64,000 nt of DNA from Haliclona indistincta. Taxonomy: Eukaryota; Porifera; Demospongiae; Haplosclerida; Chalinidae. The stretch is from the NCBI GenBank assembly GCA_964017065.1, contig OZ024787.1:12519234-12583233 (forward strand). Reading direction: 5' to 3'. The notes beneath the pieces were generated by a model. It had not been told where the DNA came from, did not search any database, and worked only from the letters and a program-made list of their open reading frames with translations. How positions within the stretch are numbered: position 1 is the first letter of the stretch; every line of letters starts with the position of its first letter. This document shows positions 45,617 to 57,738 of the stretch, piece by piece. Both the position numbers and the translations under genes were made by a program.

Positions 45617-47236
45617 ATGGTCTCTGTGCAAGTTCCTCTTTGCCTCGAAGACATGTGTTTGATCAACATCTTCTTTAGGCTAGATGAATATCCAATAGAA
45701 ATTCTTGCTCTCCTTCCTCGTGCTATCCGCCAGAAGCTCTATTGTGGTCTCTCACCTGCTGACCGTCTTCACTACAATAGTACTAGTTTATTTGATGATG
45801 TTGATCGTAGAAATCATCCTGACGAACGTTATTTGGTTGAGATTATTTTCTCAAAGTCTCGAAGCAACTTTGATATGTTTCAATTTCTGGATGTAAACGT
45901 GTTGTCTTGTTTGAAAGTCGACAGTGACACGTATCAAAGATGTTCAGCATACATGGAACACATTGCCAAGTGCTACTCATCTCTTCCATTCACAGTGGTT
46001 AATTTTGATGATCCTGAGCTAGTGCCGAAGCGGTTTCTTCAGTATATTTCTGTAGACGACTTTTCTCTCAAAAGCTGCACTTCTCTTGAACAACTTCTTT
46101 TATACTGTAATTACAAGACAGCACCGGAAACTGTCACAATTGATATATGTGATTTTATTGATACTGTCCAGTGGCAAGAGTTTGAGAAGATCTTCGAAGA
46201 AGGAGAAGAGAATCTCTGTGACTATATCAAAGAAGTTAAAGTTGATCCTGTTCTGCCATTAATGCGAACAATAATGAGCACGGTAAAGACTATTGAAATT
46301 GAAATTTCAGCAAGAAGATTTCTTGATGTTGATAAGAGTCGCTTAACACTAGCTTCTTATGTTCTCTTATATAACATCATAACTAGTCAACAACCTTGTC
46401 TTAGTCACATTATGATAAGTGGTAGATTTGGGCGCAAGGTGTCTTTAATTTTAGCTGGCATTGCAAAACTATTTAGTCACTGCAATAATCACTTTAATGT
46501 TTGTTTGAAGAGCAAACTTCGACTATTAATAACCACTCCTCCTCTCTATTTTTTTAAGGAGTTGTCTGTCGAACTTGTCAATGTGCAATGTGAGGATTCT
46601 AGCAGTATATGTGAATCAACCAGAGCTATCATTGCATCACAACTACATAGCCTTGAGACAGTGACGATTCATGGATTGGGGTTTACCTATAGTGATTCCA
46701 TGGAGAGGAACAAGACAGCTCCAGAGTATCATGCTCTCCTGTGCACACTCACTGATCTATTGAAGCAGCCTCAGTTTCAATCAATGTGCATTGGCAGATC
46801 TCCACTTTGTGATGTCTATCAGCTGATCGAAGCCTTCCTATGCACTGAAGCAACCCACAATCAGTACCTTGAGATTGCAGGTGTTATTTATGAAGAGGAA
46901 CATGAGAGGAAAACTAATACAGACAGTGATGATACTAGTGATGATGAGATGGTTTCTGATGATACGGCTACAGACAGTGATGACGAGATAGTTCCTAGCA
47001 AGAAGTTCTGTCCCTCGATACCTCAGCCATCGCACCCTCTTCCAGCTCAGCCCCTTGCAGCTAACAACAGAAGCTTAAACAGTCTCGACATTTGCTGTTC
47101 CTCTCCTCTTCTTCATTCCTGGTTAGCAAACATACCTAACCTGCAGCTGTGCAAACTGAAGACTTTTACTCCGGACTACTTTCCTAACGATATGTGTTTT
47201 GTGAGTAGAAGTGAACGCTATTACCGTGCTTTGTGA
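45617..47236 (+). CDS. F-box/LRR-like protein, paralogue 2
   Basis: 539 residues in one exon. Start at 45617 ('MVSVQVPLCLEDMCLINIFF'); the frame is open further upstream only because the GT repeat lacks stops. N-terminal F-box-like segment ('LDEYPIEILALLPRAIRQKL'), then 'YSSLPFTVVNF', 'LTLASYVLLYNIITSQQPCL' and 'LHSLETVTIHGLGFTYSDSM', as in paralogues 1 and 3. Near residue 425 it has an acidic, Ser-rich insert ('TDSDDTSDDEMVSDDTATDS') longer than in paralogue 3 and absent from paralogue 1, possibly a casein-kinase-type phosphorylation region. The tail 'PSIPQPSHPLPAQPLAANN' and the leucine-rich C-terminus are conserved. Function inferred only from the F-box-like start. Confidence 0.8.
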   Translation: MVSVQVPLCLEDMCLINIFFRLDEYPIEILALLPRAIRQKLYCGLSPADRLHYNSTSLFDDVDRRNHPDERYLVEIIFSKSRSNFDMFQFLDVNVLSCLKVDSDTYQRCSAYMEHIAKCYSSLPFTVVNFDDPELVPKRFLQYISVDDFSLKSCTSLEQLLLYCNYKTAPETVTIDICDFIDTVQWQEFEKIFEEGEENLCDYIKEVKVDPVLPLMRTIMSTVKTIEIEISARRFLDVDKSRLTLASYVLLYNIITSQQPCLSHIMISGRFGRKVSLILAGIAKLFSHCNNHFNVCLKSKLRLLITTPPLYFFKELSVELVNVQCEDSSSICESTRAIIASQLHSLETVTIHGLGFTYSDSMERNKTAPEYHALLCTLTDLLKQPQFQSMCIGRSPLCDVYQLIEAFLCTEATHNQYLEIAGVIYEEEHERKTNTDSDDTSDDEMVSDDTATDSDDEIVPSKKFCPSIPQPSHPLPAQPLAANNRSLNSLDICCSSPLLHSWLANIPNLQLCKLKTFTPDYFPNDMCFVSRSERYYRAL

Positions 47237-47544
47237 TAGGTATTGTGATTGTCAATGACAGTTGTGTGAATTGATAAATTAATTTTAAATTTATGCACTC
47301 GGTAAATAATATAAACTTTGAATTAGTACAAGCACTGCAATGTAGCTTGACAGCCACGGGATACATGTTTACATGTACTACTGACTATTGTTAAACCGAG
47401 TACGAATTGTTCTACAGTAATAATATTATGTGCAAGACGCAGCATTAACTAATTGCATTTCTAAGGTGTTCAGAACTGCATGTAGCTATACTTCAATGTA
47501 GTTAAATTTTAATAACTAGTAATAAATATTGCAGTACAGAAGAT

Positions 47545-47885
47545 CACTATTGTACAGTATTACTGATGGTGAAGTATATTAGGAACATTTCCACCTCTAG
47601 TGTGATGTAGTCGAGTAGTAGTCATAGTACTAGTAAAGCAAAACTGATGCACTCCCAACATCTCTTCTATGTTGAATGATGATATGGGAGTGGTCATGTT
47701 GTACTGGAGCACTCCATCAGGACTGAAGTCAGTCTGATCTCCTGACTGACTCGCATGGTGAATCATAGATATTTCTCTATTCAAGGAAGGGAAATTTTCA
47801 ATACTCAATGTGTCAGTTGTTTTTCTGCAATTTCTGAAAAGCTCAGCATTCTTCTTCATTATAAATAAACCCCCTAGTACAACAT
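47545..47885 (-). pseudogene. Receptor domain 1 fragment
   Basis: An open minus frame of about 100 codons retains 'KKNAEL', 'DFSPDGVLQYNMTTPIS' and 'LGVHQ', but the core segment with 'NFTCSG' and 'IQIWR' is deleted. No signal, membrane or tail exon accompanies it. Together with 42775-42990 it shows that the receptor cluster once extended through the F-box region. Confidence 0.75.
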
Positions 47886-48915
47886 TTTACTGTATCTTTG
47901 TCAAGACATGAGCATGAAATGTTTAACAATAATGACGTAACTATAATGTTAGATATAGAGATAGATGAAAATTTTTGTCTGTACTTAATCATTCGAGTCT
48001 ATACTGCTTATCTGGTCAGTAGATCTACAACTATCTGACCATACATCATATTCTCATCACACAACGAAAGAGATACCAAACTTCATTGATCACTGCACCT
48101 CATTGTCAGAGGATGTGAACTATTGCTATTGTATGGTTTTATCAAGATGCATGCACATGTAGACAATAATTATACGGTCATTCCTCAGTCGCATCCAATC
48201 AGACGCAGTATGTGGAGTCTAGCTATGATATCATAATTGTAGAGAAACCGTTTGTACCAAAACCACAACACCAACACTCGGACACACCAGAATCACAAAT
48301 AAAACTGACAACTATTATGTAACGATTGTGTGAGGTTACATAGCAACATGATGCATACATGTTGACTATGGTTGCTCAAGGAAAACGTCCCTTATTACTG
48401 TCTTCTATCACTGCATTTGTTCTGTTTGTGACCCTGAGAATGCACTTCATATATGCACAGGATTCATGGGATTCAGCCAATATTTAAAATCAAGACGGTC
48501 CAATTTATCAAAACTAATGTGGACAGCAAAATTATTGGAAGGCGTACATTGAGGGCATGCATGACGAATGAAAGAGATCACTTCAATTTACTGTTCGCAA
48601 TTGCTTTCTGTCAAATATTTTTTCTAAAATAAATTATGTGTACAACACAACAGTAGTCATGTCAATTTAAGTCCATTGTTGATGTACATTGTATGCATTA
48701 TTTTCTACCATGCTTGATGGCCTAGGAAGAGTGTCAGCAAAGTAAACTTGATTCCTTGCAAAGGGAGTTACATAACACATATTCTGCAGCACTGGTATCT
48801 CATAGACAATTTCACTGTGAGCTCCAGTTGCAGGAACGGTAGTGGAGTCTGATGATATAGACTGGACAAATCTATTACTAGAACATATTAAAACTAGTAC
48901 ATTCATGGAATGGCA

Positions 48916-49618
48916 GGGGCGAGCCTGAGCATTGATATAATTAGCCTCGTTAGTGTATAGTTGTGTATAACATAATTATAATTATTAATTGCACCAGGTT
49001 ATGTGGTGAGTCCAGATTTTAGTAGATAAGTCTGTATTATGTGAACACCAGTTTCACCACAGATGTTTGTGCTATAATGTTAATATTTAACAGCGCTAAT
49101 GGGTTTGTTGATGGTGAATAGTTTGGTTATGTTCAGATATGGTGCACTTTCTCCAACTATCTCTTGCTGAGTGTGTTCCTTGCCTAGGCGTCATGGCCGG
49201 GAACAATGTACCTAGAAGATGTGATGAGTAGGGTTCCTCGGTCTCCTCAGGCTCACTGCAGGCTCTACTGCTAACACACACGAGCTCATTAGACGTACCT
49301 AAGTTACTGTTTGCTCTGTTGCAGCTACTGCTTTCCGCCGGCGTCTCCCGGTAGGCCATTTGAGTCGTCCGCTTTCACGTTGATCGGGTGACTCTGCCTC
49401 TCGTCGGCGAAGTCGATCCAGGCGTCTCCAATACGCTGTCTTGTTTTGAATCGCGCCACGTGAGGATTACATCATGGGGCGCGGTCAATGTGTATGCGCA
49501 CGTGACTTCTCGGGAACATAGGGAGGACAAACGCACCACGCGGCCAGATACATACAAACATTCCCCGCGACGTGGGACGCACATCACCATCAATGTGGGG
49601 CTCGCTCAGGCTCGCCCC
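48916..49618. mobile_element. 703-base inverted-repeat element in intron of G
   Basis: The ends are a perfect 15-base inverted repeat, 'ggggcgagcctgagc' and its complement. Gene H has no such sequence between the same two exons. Target duplication is not clear because flanking bases differ too. GC content is higher inside than in the neighbourhood. No transposase frame. Confidence 0.75.
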
Positions 49619-50450
49619 AATAATTAATTATCAACTATATTGCTATATAACTTACAAGCGGTCATATTCCTGAATTTGATCTTCATGATCACGAACAGTG
49701 GTTTCTTCAGGGACTCCATTTTTACGAGAGCAGTGATGATAGGATTTGCTCACTAGTATAGCTATTATCATAAGAGCTATTGTGACACTCACTAATACCA
49801 CTACTGCTGCAACGATGATTATAATAGGGGCATCGACTGGAACCTCAAATTGAGTACTGGAAGGGGTTAAATTTATTTTAATGTTCTCTTGAGAGGGAGC
49901 GGGAGTTACACAAGGTGATGACATCAAATTTGATGTTACTCCTAAATTTAGTAGTGTATTCAAATTAAGTGATTTTTCTATCTTTTCACCTGTTCTAAGA
50001 AATGTTGCAGAAGAGCTTGTAAGTGTAACTGCCAGTTCCTGACGAACAACTTCATTTAATAGAAGTAACAATTAACCATTACAAATTGAATGCTTACCAG
50101 ATGTGCTTACTACCACAGAGACTAGAGGATAGTATAGTTGTGTTGCTGGAGTAGTCTGTGTGAATGAAGATGGCGGAGGAGGGTTGATACTTGACTTGAG
50201 ATAGTTTACTGGTCCTGTGTTGTCTTGGTAGTATAGCTGTAGTATGTTGTCACCGTCGTCCGGTTGGTACACTCCCAGTATGTCTCCCTCCTGCATGGAA
50301 CTCCAATGGAGGGTTGGGAATGAACTCGTGGACATTAGGGTAACCGGTTTCATTGAGGATGAGTAGGCTCCTCCCTGTTCTAAAGTATTCATTGCTTATT
50401 CCTCTGCGCCAAATCTGAATTTGTGAAAAGTCACTCTTGTCTCTGTTTAT

Positions 50451-50690
50451 CTCTTTGATCTCTGAAAAGTTGTAAAAATACAACGCTACTTAGTATTCAT
50501 GGTAAGTGCCCACTTTAATAATTATTAATAACAACACAAGTTATAATGGTTATTGTACAGGAAATGAGATGCAGGCGGCATTCAAGTACCGTGAAACCAC
50601 CCCCTCTGTCGGCATGAAAGCGGAACCTTCATCTTTACAAGTTTCCGGTGTCGGGCCTTTGAGGATCAAAGGATCTAGCGACTGAAGAAC

Positions 50691-50721
<31 letters not shown>

Positions 50722-51116
50722 GGAGACAGATATGAACTGTGTGGATGATAAGATATGTTTGTAGTGTCTGTGTGTGTCTAGCCGAAGGGGCCTGAGCCGC
50801 TTGCAAGAGGATGAAGCGAGCGAGCAAGCGAGATAGCTAGCTGCACTTACTTTTGTCTATTGGTCAATGGCAAGCATTCAGAACTGGTAAGAATTACTGG
50901 CGCAGTCGTCTAAATGTACCTGGATAGCTGCAATCAGTCACACAATCCGGAAACGCTGCGTACAAGAGAGCTCGAAATTCGCCATCGTTCTAGACCAGAA
51001 TAAACCACGCCTACAGTGACACGCCCAACAACGAGCTAACGTGGCCTGGTCGTCAACGCGTGGGTGCACGGGTTAAGGTCACGTGCTCCTCCCCAGCTAG
51101 CTCAGTTGTCAAAGAG
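50451..51116. mobile_element. 666-base insertion in domain 2 exon of G, TTAT target duplication
   Basis: Comparison with the uninterrupted exon of H (about 63140-63160) places the insertion exactly between TTAT copies at 50447-50450 and 51117-51120. The ends have a short inverted repeat, 'ctctttga'. A run of about 27 T lies at 50692-50718. The right end contains 'agctagctcagttg', which looks like a tRNA A box. Confidence 0.75.
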
Positions 51117-52063
51117 TTATGTCACCAGCTCCCACTATCCACTTGGTGATGGAGCCATTACAGGTGAAGGTGATGTCTGGAAAGAGACGCTGTTCTTTCT
51201 CCATTGTTACCACATTGTGAAAGTTTAACTCAGCAGTGATCTCTCTCAGTTGAAATGGGGTAAGGAAGTTATTAGCACAATGCCCAGCATCTGCAACAAA
51301 GCACAACAGTAACATGATTATTGTATGTAATCGCTCCATATTGTCTTACCTGTGATCGGTGATAGCAATAGTAGCTGGCTTGTTCTTATAGTTTGCTGCA
51401 GAGCTATTGTCAGCGGACTATTATCAGTAGGCAGTTGATAGCTATCAGGAGCACTGTTATTTCTAGTGTAATAGAGACTAACTACACTCTCTTCACTTTG
51501 TGGCTGGTACACTCCCAACACATCTCCACTTTGGAACGACATGGGAGTGGTCAGAATGTACTGAAGCACTCCATCAGAACTGAAATCTCCTGGATTCAGT
51601 CTGATTTCCTGACTGGCTTGCCTCGTGAACTGATCAGTGCCCATGATATTTCTCCATATCTGTATCTCAGGATATGGGCTTTTCATGTCACTAGTCCATC
51701 TGATGTCAGCTCCCAGCAGCACTCCAGTGATGCTACCACTACAGGTGAAGTTCTTGCTGGGGAAGAGTCTAAACTCAGTATCTAAGCTGTCTATCAATTC
51801 TCTGTCATTGTTGATGAGCTCTGCATTCTTTCTGAGTATATCCAGCTGCATGAATCCACTGGTACAACTGCTCACAGTGTCTTTGGGGAGGGGGAAGGGA
51901 GAACAAGTGAGAGAGAACTAAGTGACTAAGCAATCTGAACAGTCTTACACCATACAACAAAGTGCTGCTGTGAGTAAATTGCGGCATGCTGCTTACCTGG
52001 AAGAGCCACAAAAAAGGTTGACAAACAGCACAGTGCTGCAGCAACAGTAGCACCACAGCCCAT

Positions 52064-52904
52064 AATGTACTGATGTGACCAAACCAAATCTACGGCTACT
52101 GACAGAATCCTGCATTATATGGCTGTGCAAGCTATTTGATATAATTATTGCAAAAATTCAAAGACAGTACTGAATTATTAATTTCCTCTACTTAATGATC
52201 GCTCAAGCCCAAAATAGGTTAATAAAAATATTGTGTGTTGTCTGTGGAGTTCAACAAGCAAAGTGTTTAATTGATAACATACACTAGTCACAACACAGAG
52301 ATACGATAGTAAAGATGATGGATAGACCATAGTGACAAGCTGGTGTGTTGTCTAATACCCAGTGTGTGGGAAAGGGCGGTGCAACAAGTAGTTATTATAG
52401 TGAATAATTGTGACTTGAATTCAGTACAGACTAATTCACACATGGCCTCTGCCTGCCACATTTCCGTATAATTATATGTTATCTAACAAGACATCATGTG
52501 CTCACAATTATCATAATGACAATTATGTACGTGATCGTCACAGAGGAATTAATGCATTTTTTAGACATTCAAATAAATATTGCAATAAAATTAATTTTAC
52601 GTAAAACCAGAAACCTCTCTTAAAAGGACACAAATCAAAATCTTTTGTATGTACATGTATGTGTACCATGATGGACGCATGGATTTCTGGGGTGGAATAA
52701 ATAAAATTAATAATGGTAAAAGAGGAAATGTGTATAAGAGAGTAAAGGATTTCGATTATCACAAAAATTTGAATCATTAAAAATATTTACAATACAAAAT
52801 AAATATATTTGACTAGTCTAGAGATTTCATGTACAAAATTAATGAGTCATTTTAGAGTCATTTAAAAAGTTTTTTACAGACGATCACAAGTGATGTTGGT
52901 TTTC
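52064..52904. other. AT-rich spacer with receptor promoter
   Basis: TATAAT on the minus strand at 52114-52119 lies about 55 bases before the ATG of gene G. From about 52510 the sequence is duplicated at 54118-54590. No further gene is supported. Confidence 0.4.
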
Positions 52905-53427
52905 TTAGTTTGTTCGTAGTTCAGGAAATAACTCCAAAACGACCACATCAAGAAGAGAGAAGAGCAGTTGCTTGTTAAGGGTCTTGCTCTGTAATCCCTC
53001 GTATAGTAGAGTGGTAGTGTCAGTAAATTTGTCTCTGCCTATGGCGTCGACAAGAATCGAAGGAGGCCGAGAGAGAATTGTGTGTAGAGTGTCTTCTCGA
53101 CGCTTTTGATAGTCGGCGTCAGTTCTGCAAGATGAGAAAAGAATATGCATGCCAGCACAGTTGTAGGGTATCTGTTGTGTGTTGTAAATTGTACCTTGGT
53201 GGACTCTTGTCATAGAATAGATTTTCTGTAAGGAATAAAAGATGGAAGAGAGTGAGTGAGTGAGTGAGAGTGAGTGAGTGAGTGAGTGAGTGAGAGAGTG
53301 AGTGAGTGAGTGAGTGAGTGAGTGAGTGAGTGAGTGAGTGAGTGAGTGAGTGAGTGAGTGAGTGAGTGAGTGAGTGAGTGAGAAGAGAGAGTGAGTGAGT
53401 GAGAGAGAGAGAGAGAGAGAGATAGAA

Positions 53428-53489
<62 letters not shown>

Positions 53490-53740
53490 GTGAGTGAGTG
53501 AGTGAGTGAGTGAGTGAGTGATGGTGACTAACTGTGAAGGAGTTCGATCAGTTCAACAAGTTTCGATTCCTGACACATAAGATCAACCTTACACGACAGC
53601 ATACTGAATTAATAACAAAAATAATAGCCTCTTTGCCAAATACTTTGTCAGACTCACTAATGGACGAAGGTCTCTATTGATTCTTGTCCCAATAGCTTCA
53701 CGCAGAGCAGCACTATCAGTTGCTCTCTTGAGACACCGTA
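52905..53740 (-). CDS. Sorting nexin, C-terminal domain exons (partial gene)
   Basis: Three exons join in frame: 53533-53569 ('ESKLVELIELLH'), 53195-53225 and 52905-53124. They give 'HKNLFYDKSPPRTDADYQKR', 'EDTLHTILSRPPSILVDAIG' and 'SKTLNKQLLFSLLDVVVLEL', ending 'FPELRTN'. The pattern [LI]-x-x-L-x-S-x-x-L-N-K-Q-L-x-x-x-L-L-D with F-P-E-L near the stop is the C-terminal nexin domain found in SNX13, SNX14, SNX19 and SNX25 types, which work in endosomal or ER-contact lipid traffic. A further exon around 53660-53740 ('LREAIGTRINRDLRPL') is possible but its acceptor is unclear. PX, PXA and RGS parts are not in the window, and the upstream side runs into repeats, so this may be a fragment of a duplicated gene. 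Confidence 0.55.
53253..53521. repeat. GTGA and GA microsatellite inside a nexin intron
   Basis: About 270 bases of GTGA tetranucleotides with two GA-dinucleotide stretches. It lies between the exons 53195-53225 and 53533-53569 and enlarges that intron well beyond the usual 50 bases here. Confidence 0.9.
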
Positions 53741-53838
53741 CACATCAACAGCTGAGAGGAAATAATAAGACCAGACCAATAAAGAGAAGACAAAACAATC
53801 CTCATAAAACCCAAACATGGTTGATTGCTGACAGTTAT

Positions 53839-54119
53839 AATTGAATGGCTCAATGCAAAAAGGGGATAAGTGACAATTTTTTCAAATTTACTACAGATTT
53901 GTAGCCTTATCCTTCGTCTTTGTGCAAAGTGTCATAGGATTCTGTTGCTTCACTGCTCTACTGCAAAGCTATTTAATAGCATAACTGGACGTTATTTAGA
54001 ATCTGTGTATTTATAGCAATAGCTAAATATAGCAATCAAAAATACTTGAACTTTAACCCCTTTTATCTCAAAATGATAAAATTGGTACTTATCCCCTTTT
54101 TGCACTGAGCCATTCAATT
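53839..54119. mobile_element. 280-base TA-flanked MITE
   Basis: The ends 'taattgaatggctcaatgca' and the complement of 'tgcactgagccattcaatta' form a 35-base inverted repeat continuing into 'aaaaaggggataag'. TA flanks fit a Tc1/mariner-type nonautonomous element. It stands exactly at the start of the duplicated block 54118-54590. Confidence 0.75.
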
Positions 54120-54592
54120 ATGTACGTGATTGTCACAGAGAAATTATTGCGTTTGTTAGACATTCGAATAAAGATTGCAATAAAATTTACGAAAACAAGA
54201 AACCTCTATTCAAAGGACAGAACTTGCTAATACATAGTTTTAGGACAACTTTTATGTATATGTGTGCCTTGGTGGACTAGTCATGGATTCCTGTGGTGAA
54301 ATAATGATGGTAGAATGATTGAGTGGGAATGTAGGTAAGTGAAGGATTTCCTGTGAAGGATGAAGGATTTCGATTTCGATTATTTAAAAAAAATGAATCT
54401 TTAAAAAATTACAATACAAAATAAATATATTTCACTAGTCTAGAGATTTTATGTAGAGAATTATTAAGTCATTTCAATTTAAAAGTTTTTTACAGACGAT
54501 CACAAGTGATGTTGGTTTTCTTAGTTTGTTCGTAGTTCAGGAAATAGCTCAAAAAGTACCACATCAAGGAGAGGGAAGAGCAGTTGCTTATT
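54118..54592 (-). pseudogene. Second, truncated copy of the nexin 3' end and flank
   Basis: This block repeats 52519-52980 ('tatgtacgtgat ... gtcacagag', 'ttacagacgatcacaagtga'). It includes the last roughly 23 codons of the nexin exon (54521-54592, 'NKQL' ... 'ELFPELRTN'). It breaks off where segment unit 3 begins. It is a 3' fragment with no further coding exons. Confidence 0.7.
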
Positions 54593-54805
54593 CTGCATAA
54601 CAGTGCATATTATGGGCAAGCTAGGCTATGCCTGCAGTCTATGATGTCCAGGGTTCTCGTCTAGAGAACTGGTTGGGACCTCAACTAGTGGAGGGGCTTA
54701 GAAGGAAACCAAGTTTCTTGTTCTACAACCCTCCCAGAAAGGTGATCACAGACATAGCAAGAACAGCGTGTGGTTAAGGGTTGCGCACGTGCAGCGTCAC
54801 AAGTA

Positions 54806-55772
54806 AGGTAGAGTGGCCTATTTCCGGCCACTGTTTAGCTCATTCAGGTTTGCACGCACCGAGCGCCAAGACGAACGAGCCACGAGCTCTTGCACTGCAG
54901 TCACTGATACTACTGGGTATACTCTTTCAGCAGGAGGAAGTTGGCGTTGAAGATTCGATGCTTCTTGGCAGCAAGAATTAATAAAAACTAGTAACCATAA
55001 ATAGCGAAAATCGGGGTTAAATTGGGTAATTCCGGTCACTTTGAAAAACGACTTTCTATGCTAACGACGAGAGTTTGGCAGCTGTTTTTGCTAGAAATAG
55101 ATGTGTTCAGCATCCTATAACATTCTATTATTCTCAGTAAGCAGTACTTTTGTATAATGATTGCATTTAGCAGACGTTTATGGCACGGATTCTTGCTACA
55201 GCTATAGTTGGTCTAAATGCAAAGTGCTGTAGAGATTTCCAAAATTGTGTGCCGCGCTACGATCAGCTTCGGTCGTCTCCTGCGGCTTTCAAAGCTGTCT
55301 GCATGATTTTATATGTTTTCGCGGCAGAGAAATTTGTAAAAGCTATTTTGCAATGTCACCGCCCCCGTTGAGCTTAGAATGAGCTCCACCTACCATCATG
55401 CAGGCATCTGCCAGCTCGAAATCGCTGAAGATAGCAGGATAATACTATGCCTGCATTTTCATTAATGTTCAGTCTTTAGTTTAAGCTTAGTTTGCTAACG
55501 AGTTACATCTTCTTATAAGAATTAAAATTCATAAGGCAAAGTTTCTCTTTTTTATTTCAGCTTCGTCAAGCATAAAAAGGTTCAGAGTGGCGCCGATTAT
55601 ACCAACAGGAAGGTACTTAATTAGCCTTAGTCTGGCTGTGGTGGTAGTGAGATGTTGCCGCTACAAAGGCAGCATATTGGCTGCTGGAGTGAAAGCCCCT
55701 TCTTTCCAGGGCGATGGGTTTTCTGCAAAGTGACCGGAAATAGGCGGTGACCGAAATTAGGCCACTTTACCT
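54806..55772. mobile_element. 967-base TA-flanked inverted-repeat element
   Basis: The ends 'aggtagagtggcctatttcc' and the complement of the right end ('aggtaaagtggcctaatttc') match over about 27 bases, with TA on both sides. Unit 1 has the uninterrupted target ('gcgtcacaagtgtacgcatg', about 36971-36992). No transposase frame longer than about 66 codons. Confidence 0.8.
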
Positions 55773-55954
55773 TATACGCATGCGTGATTCATGTGGTTGA
55801 TCCAGGCGCGTGCAACGTAACGATTTCTACTGACGATTTCTCTGGCGTTGGCTGTGTTCATTCATTCTTTTTGTAAGTATTAAATAAGTGATATTCCTCC
55901 GTTGTTCATTGTAAATCGTTATTCCGTAAATAATTCACTTTCTCTCATTGCCAG

Positions 55955-56050
55955 GGCTATTGTCAGTTGCGCTGAATCAAGATTTGACTGAGGGAAGTAT
56001 TTCTCAGAGGCAGACGGTTCCAAGATAGACTGAGTGGATTATCGCAAACG
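55955..56050 (+). other. Possible 5' untranslated exon of F-box/LRR-like gene 3
   Basis: Equivalent to 37153-37253 in unit 1, with conserved 'ttgccag' acceptor and 'aacg|gtgagat' donor. Confidence 0.35.
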
Positions 56051-57738
56051 GTGAGATATCATGCTATCCATGCATGCATGTCGGTTTCTTTGGGAAGGTA
56101 TGAAATAGGTTTTTCAATCCGTTATAGGTCCTCGTCCCCAGGCCCTAAAACGGATTTCAAGAAAACAATTTTAATGGGGGGAGGGCCGAAAATATAACCA
56201 AGAAATAAGCCCTGGCGACTGGGCTTTTAGTCATTAGGTGCAGTGCGCTGGAATGCACTGGAATGTGCAATTATGACATCAATGATTATCACCATTCTTG
56301 TGTAAAACACTGAAATGATTATGTTGACATTCACTGTTTGGAGAAATATGCGGTAGACCTCCTTCCACCAGTAGCTCGATCGTGTATGTTTCTAGTCCAG
56401 TAGTGGTCATCTTATTTCGTGCTACTCAACATGCTCGACCTTTGTGGTTGCTGATAATAATTCTACGCAGATAGCCCCGCCCTCCACATTCCAATGTTCT
56501 GACATCTGTGAAGCCCAGTCATCAGACCCTTCCTTGGAATGGTCTGGAGATCGCACTATAGTGAAACGTTTAGTGCCTATAATTATTTGCCTCCTCCTTG
56601 CGGCATTCTCAGCAATATTTAAATCACCCAGCTAAAAGGGATTTTAAATCCAAGGATGAGTTTACAGCCTAAAAGCATACCGTATGATCAAACTGTTTTA
56701 GACACTGACCTTACGACAACTATCTCCTTTTCAAACACCACTCGTTCTGCGTGAATGCCACATGTTCAACACCAATCCCTGTAGATCGACCTGATTCTCA
56801 CGCAAATTCGCTGGAACAGCAGGGTTTCTTTGCAGTATTAAAATGCGTGTACAGTTTAGACTCTATGGATCGTCCACAGCATAATTCCACCATTATGAAC
56901 AGCAAACTGTTGCAATTTGGGTGTAAAATAACTGTTACAGTGAAACTTCTGAGGCCTCCCAGCATGTCTCACACATTTGCATACTTATCTCACACTTTTG
57001 TTTCTCAGCCTCTCACACGTACAACACTATAATTTAGTTGGTTTAGATGTCTGCATTTTGCGTACCAGGATCTCGTTTGTCGTACTCAAAGAACATTTAA
57101 TATAGCAGCGTGGTTTCTAACCTACGGGCAATGTGAAGCGAAAAACTGCACTTTGTCTTAGTGAGCTCTTTGACATGTCCTGGAATCAGGATCTTACACA
57201 GCGAAAGCGAAACCAGTGTCTTTTGTAAAATGAATTTATTCAAGCTGACACGAACGCCCTCGTGACTTCAAAGCAAACTCTAACTTAATGACATATTATG
57301 CGTGATAAATTATTATGCAAAAAGTGTGACGAATTACAGTACTGCACATTAGTGGTTTTGCTCACTAATAAATGGGAGGGAAAGCCTTCTATTCTAATAG
57401 AGACACGTTCATTTGCGCTAACGTTTAGCAATGTTGACGTCAAAAATTAGCGCATGATCAACTGTTAACCCCAGACCTATCGTTCAATTCCACGATTACA
57501 TCAGCAAGCAACTGGTTTTCCCAGATGGTTTTCAAAGAGTTTTCTCTTCTTTTGGTTATCATTTAGTTACAAGCTAGCACGAGGACACATTGTCTTGGTT
57601 TATGTGTATGTGTGTCGGTAAAATACTGTGCGTACTTACATGACTGGATTGTGTGTACGCAATTGTAAACAATACAATCATGATAATTTCATATGTCATC
57701 ATTGTAACAACCATGTGACGTAAACGCCTAATGTGCAG

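Larger units (their letters stand above)
48520..52063 (-). pseudogene. Receptor-family gene G, duplicate of H broken by two insertions and a frameshift
   Basis: Exon remains: 51997-52063 (signal 'MGCGATVAAALCCLSTFF'), 51350-51880 (domain 1, open), 51117-51290 plus 50098-50450 (domain 2, split), about 49990-50049 (stalk), 49656-49941 (membrane exon), 48667-48877 (tail, ending 'MVENNAYNVHQQWT'). It matches gene H almost base for base from about 48520. A 666-base insertion (50451-51116) separates the two halves of domain 2 after 'IVGAGDI'. A 4-base insertion at about 50294 ('ctcctgcatggaactcc' versus 'ctcctggaactcc') shifts the frame after 'MQEGDILG'. A second element (48916-49618) sits in the last intron. 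The membrane exon lacks 12 bases present in H. The coding potential for a normal receptor is lost; a secreted domain 1 remains possible. Confidence 0.85.

Noticed and set aside
51094..51116. A tRNA gene suggested by 'agctagctcagttg'
   Set aside because: Only the A-box region is present; no cloverleaf, anticodon arm or B box follows because the element ends there.
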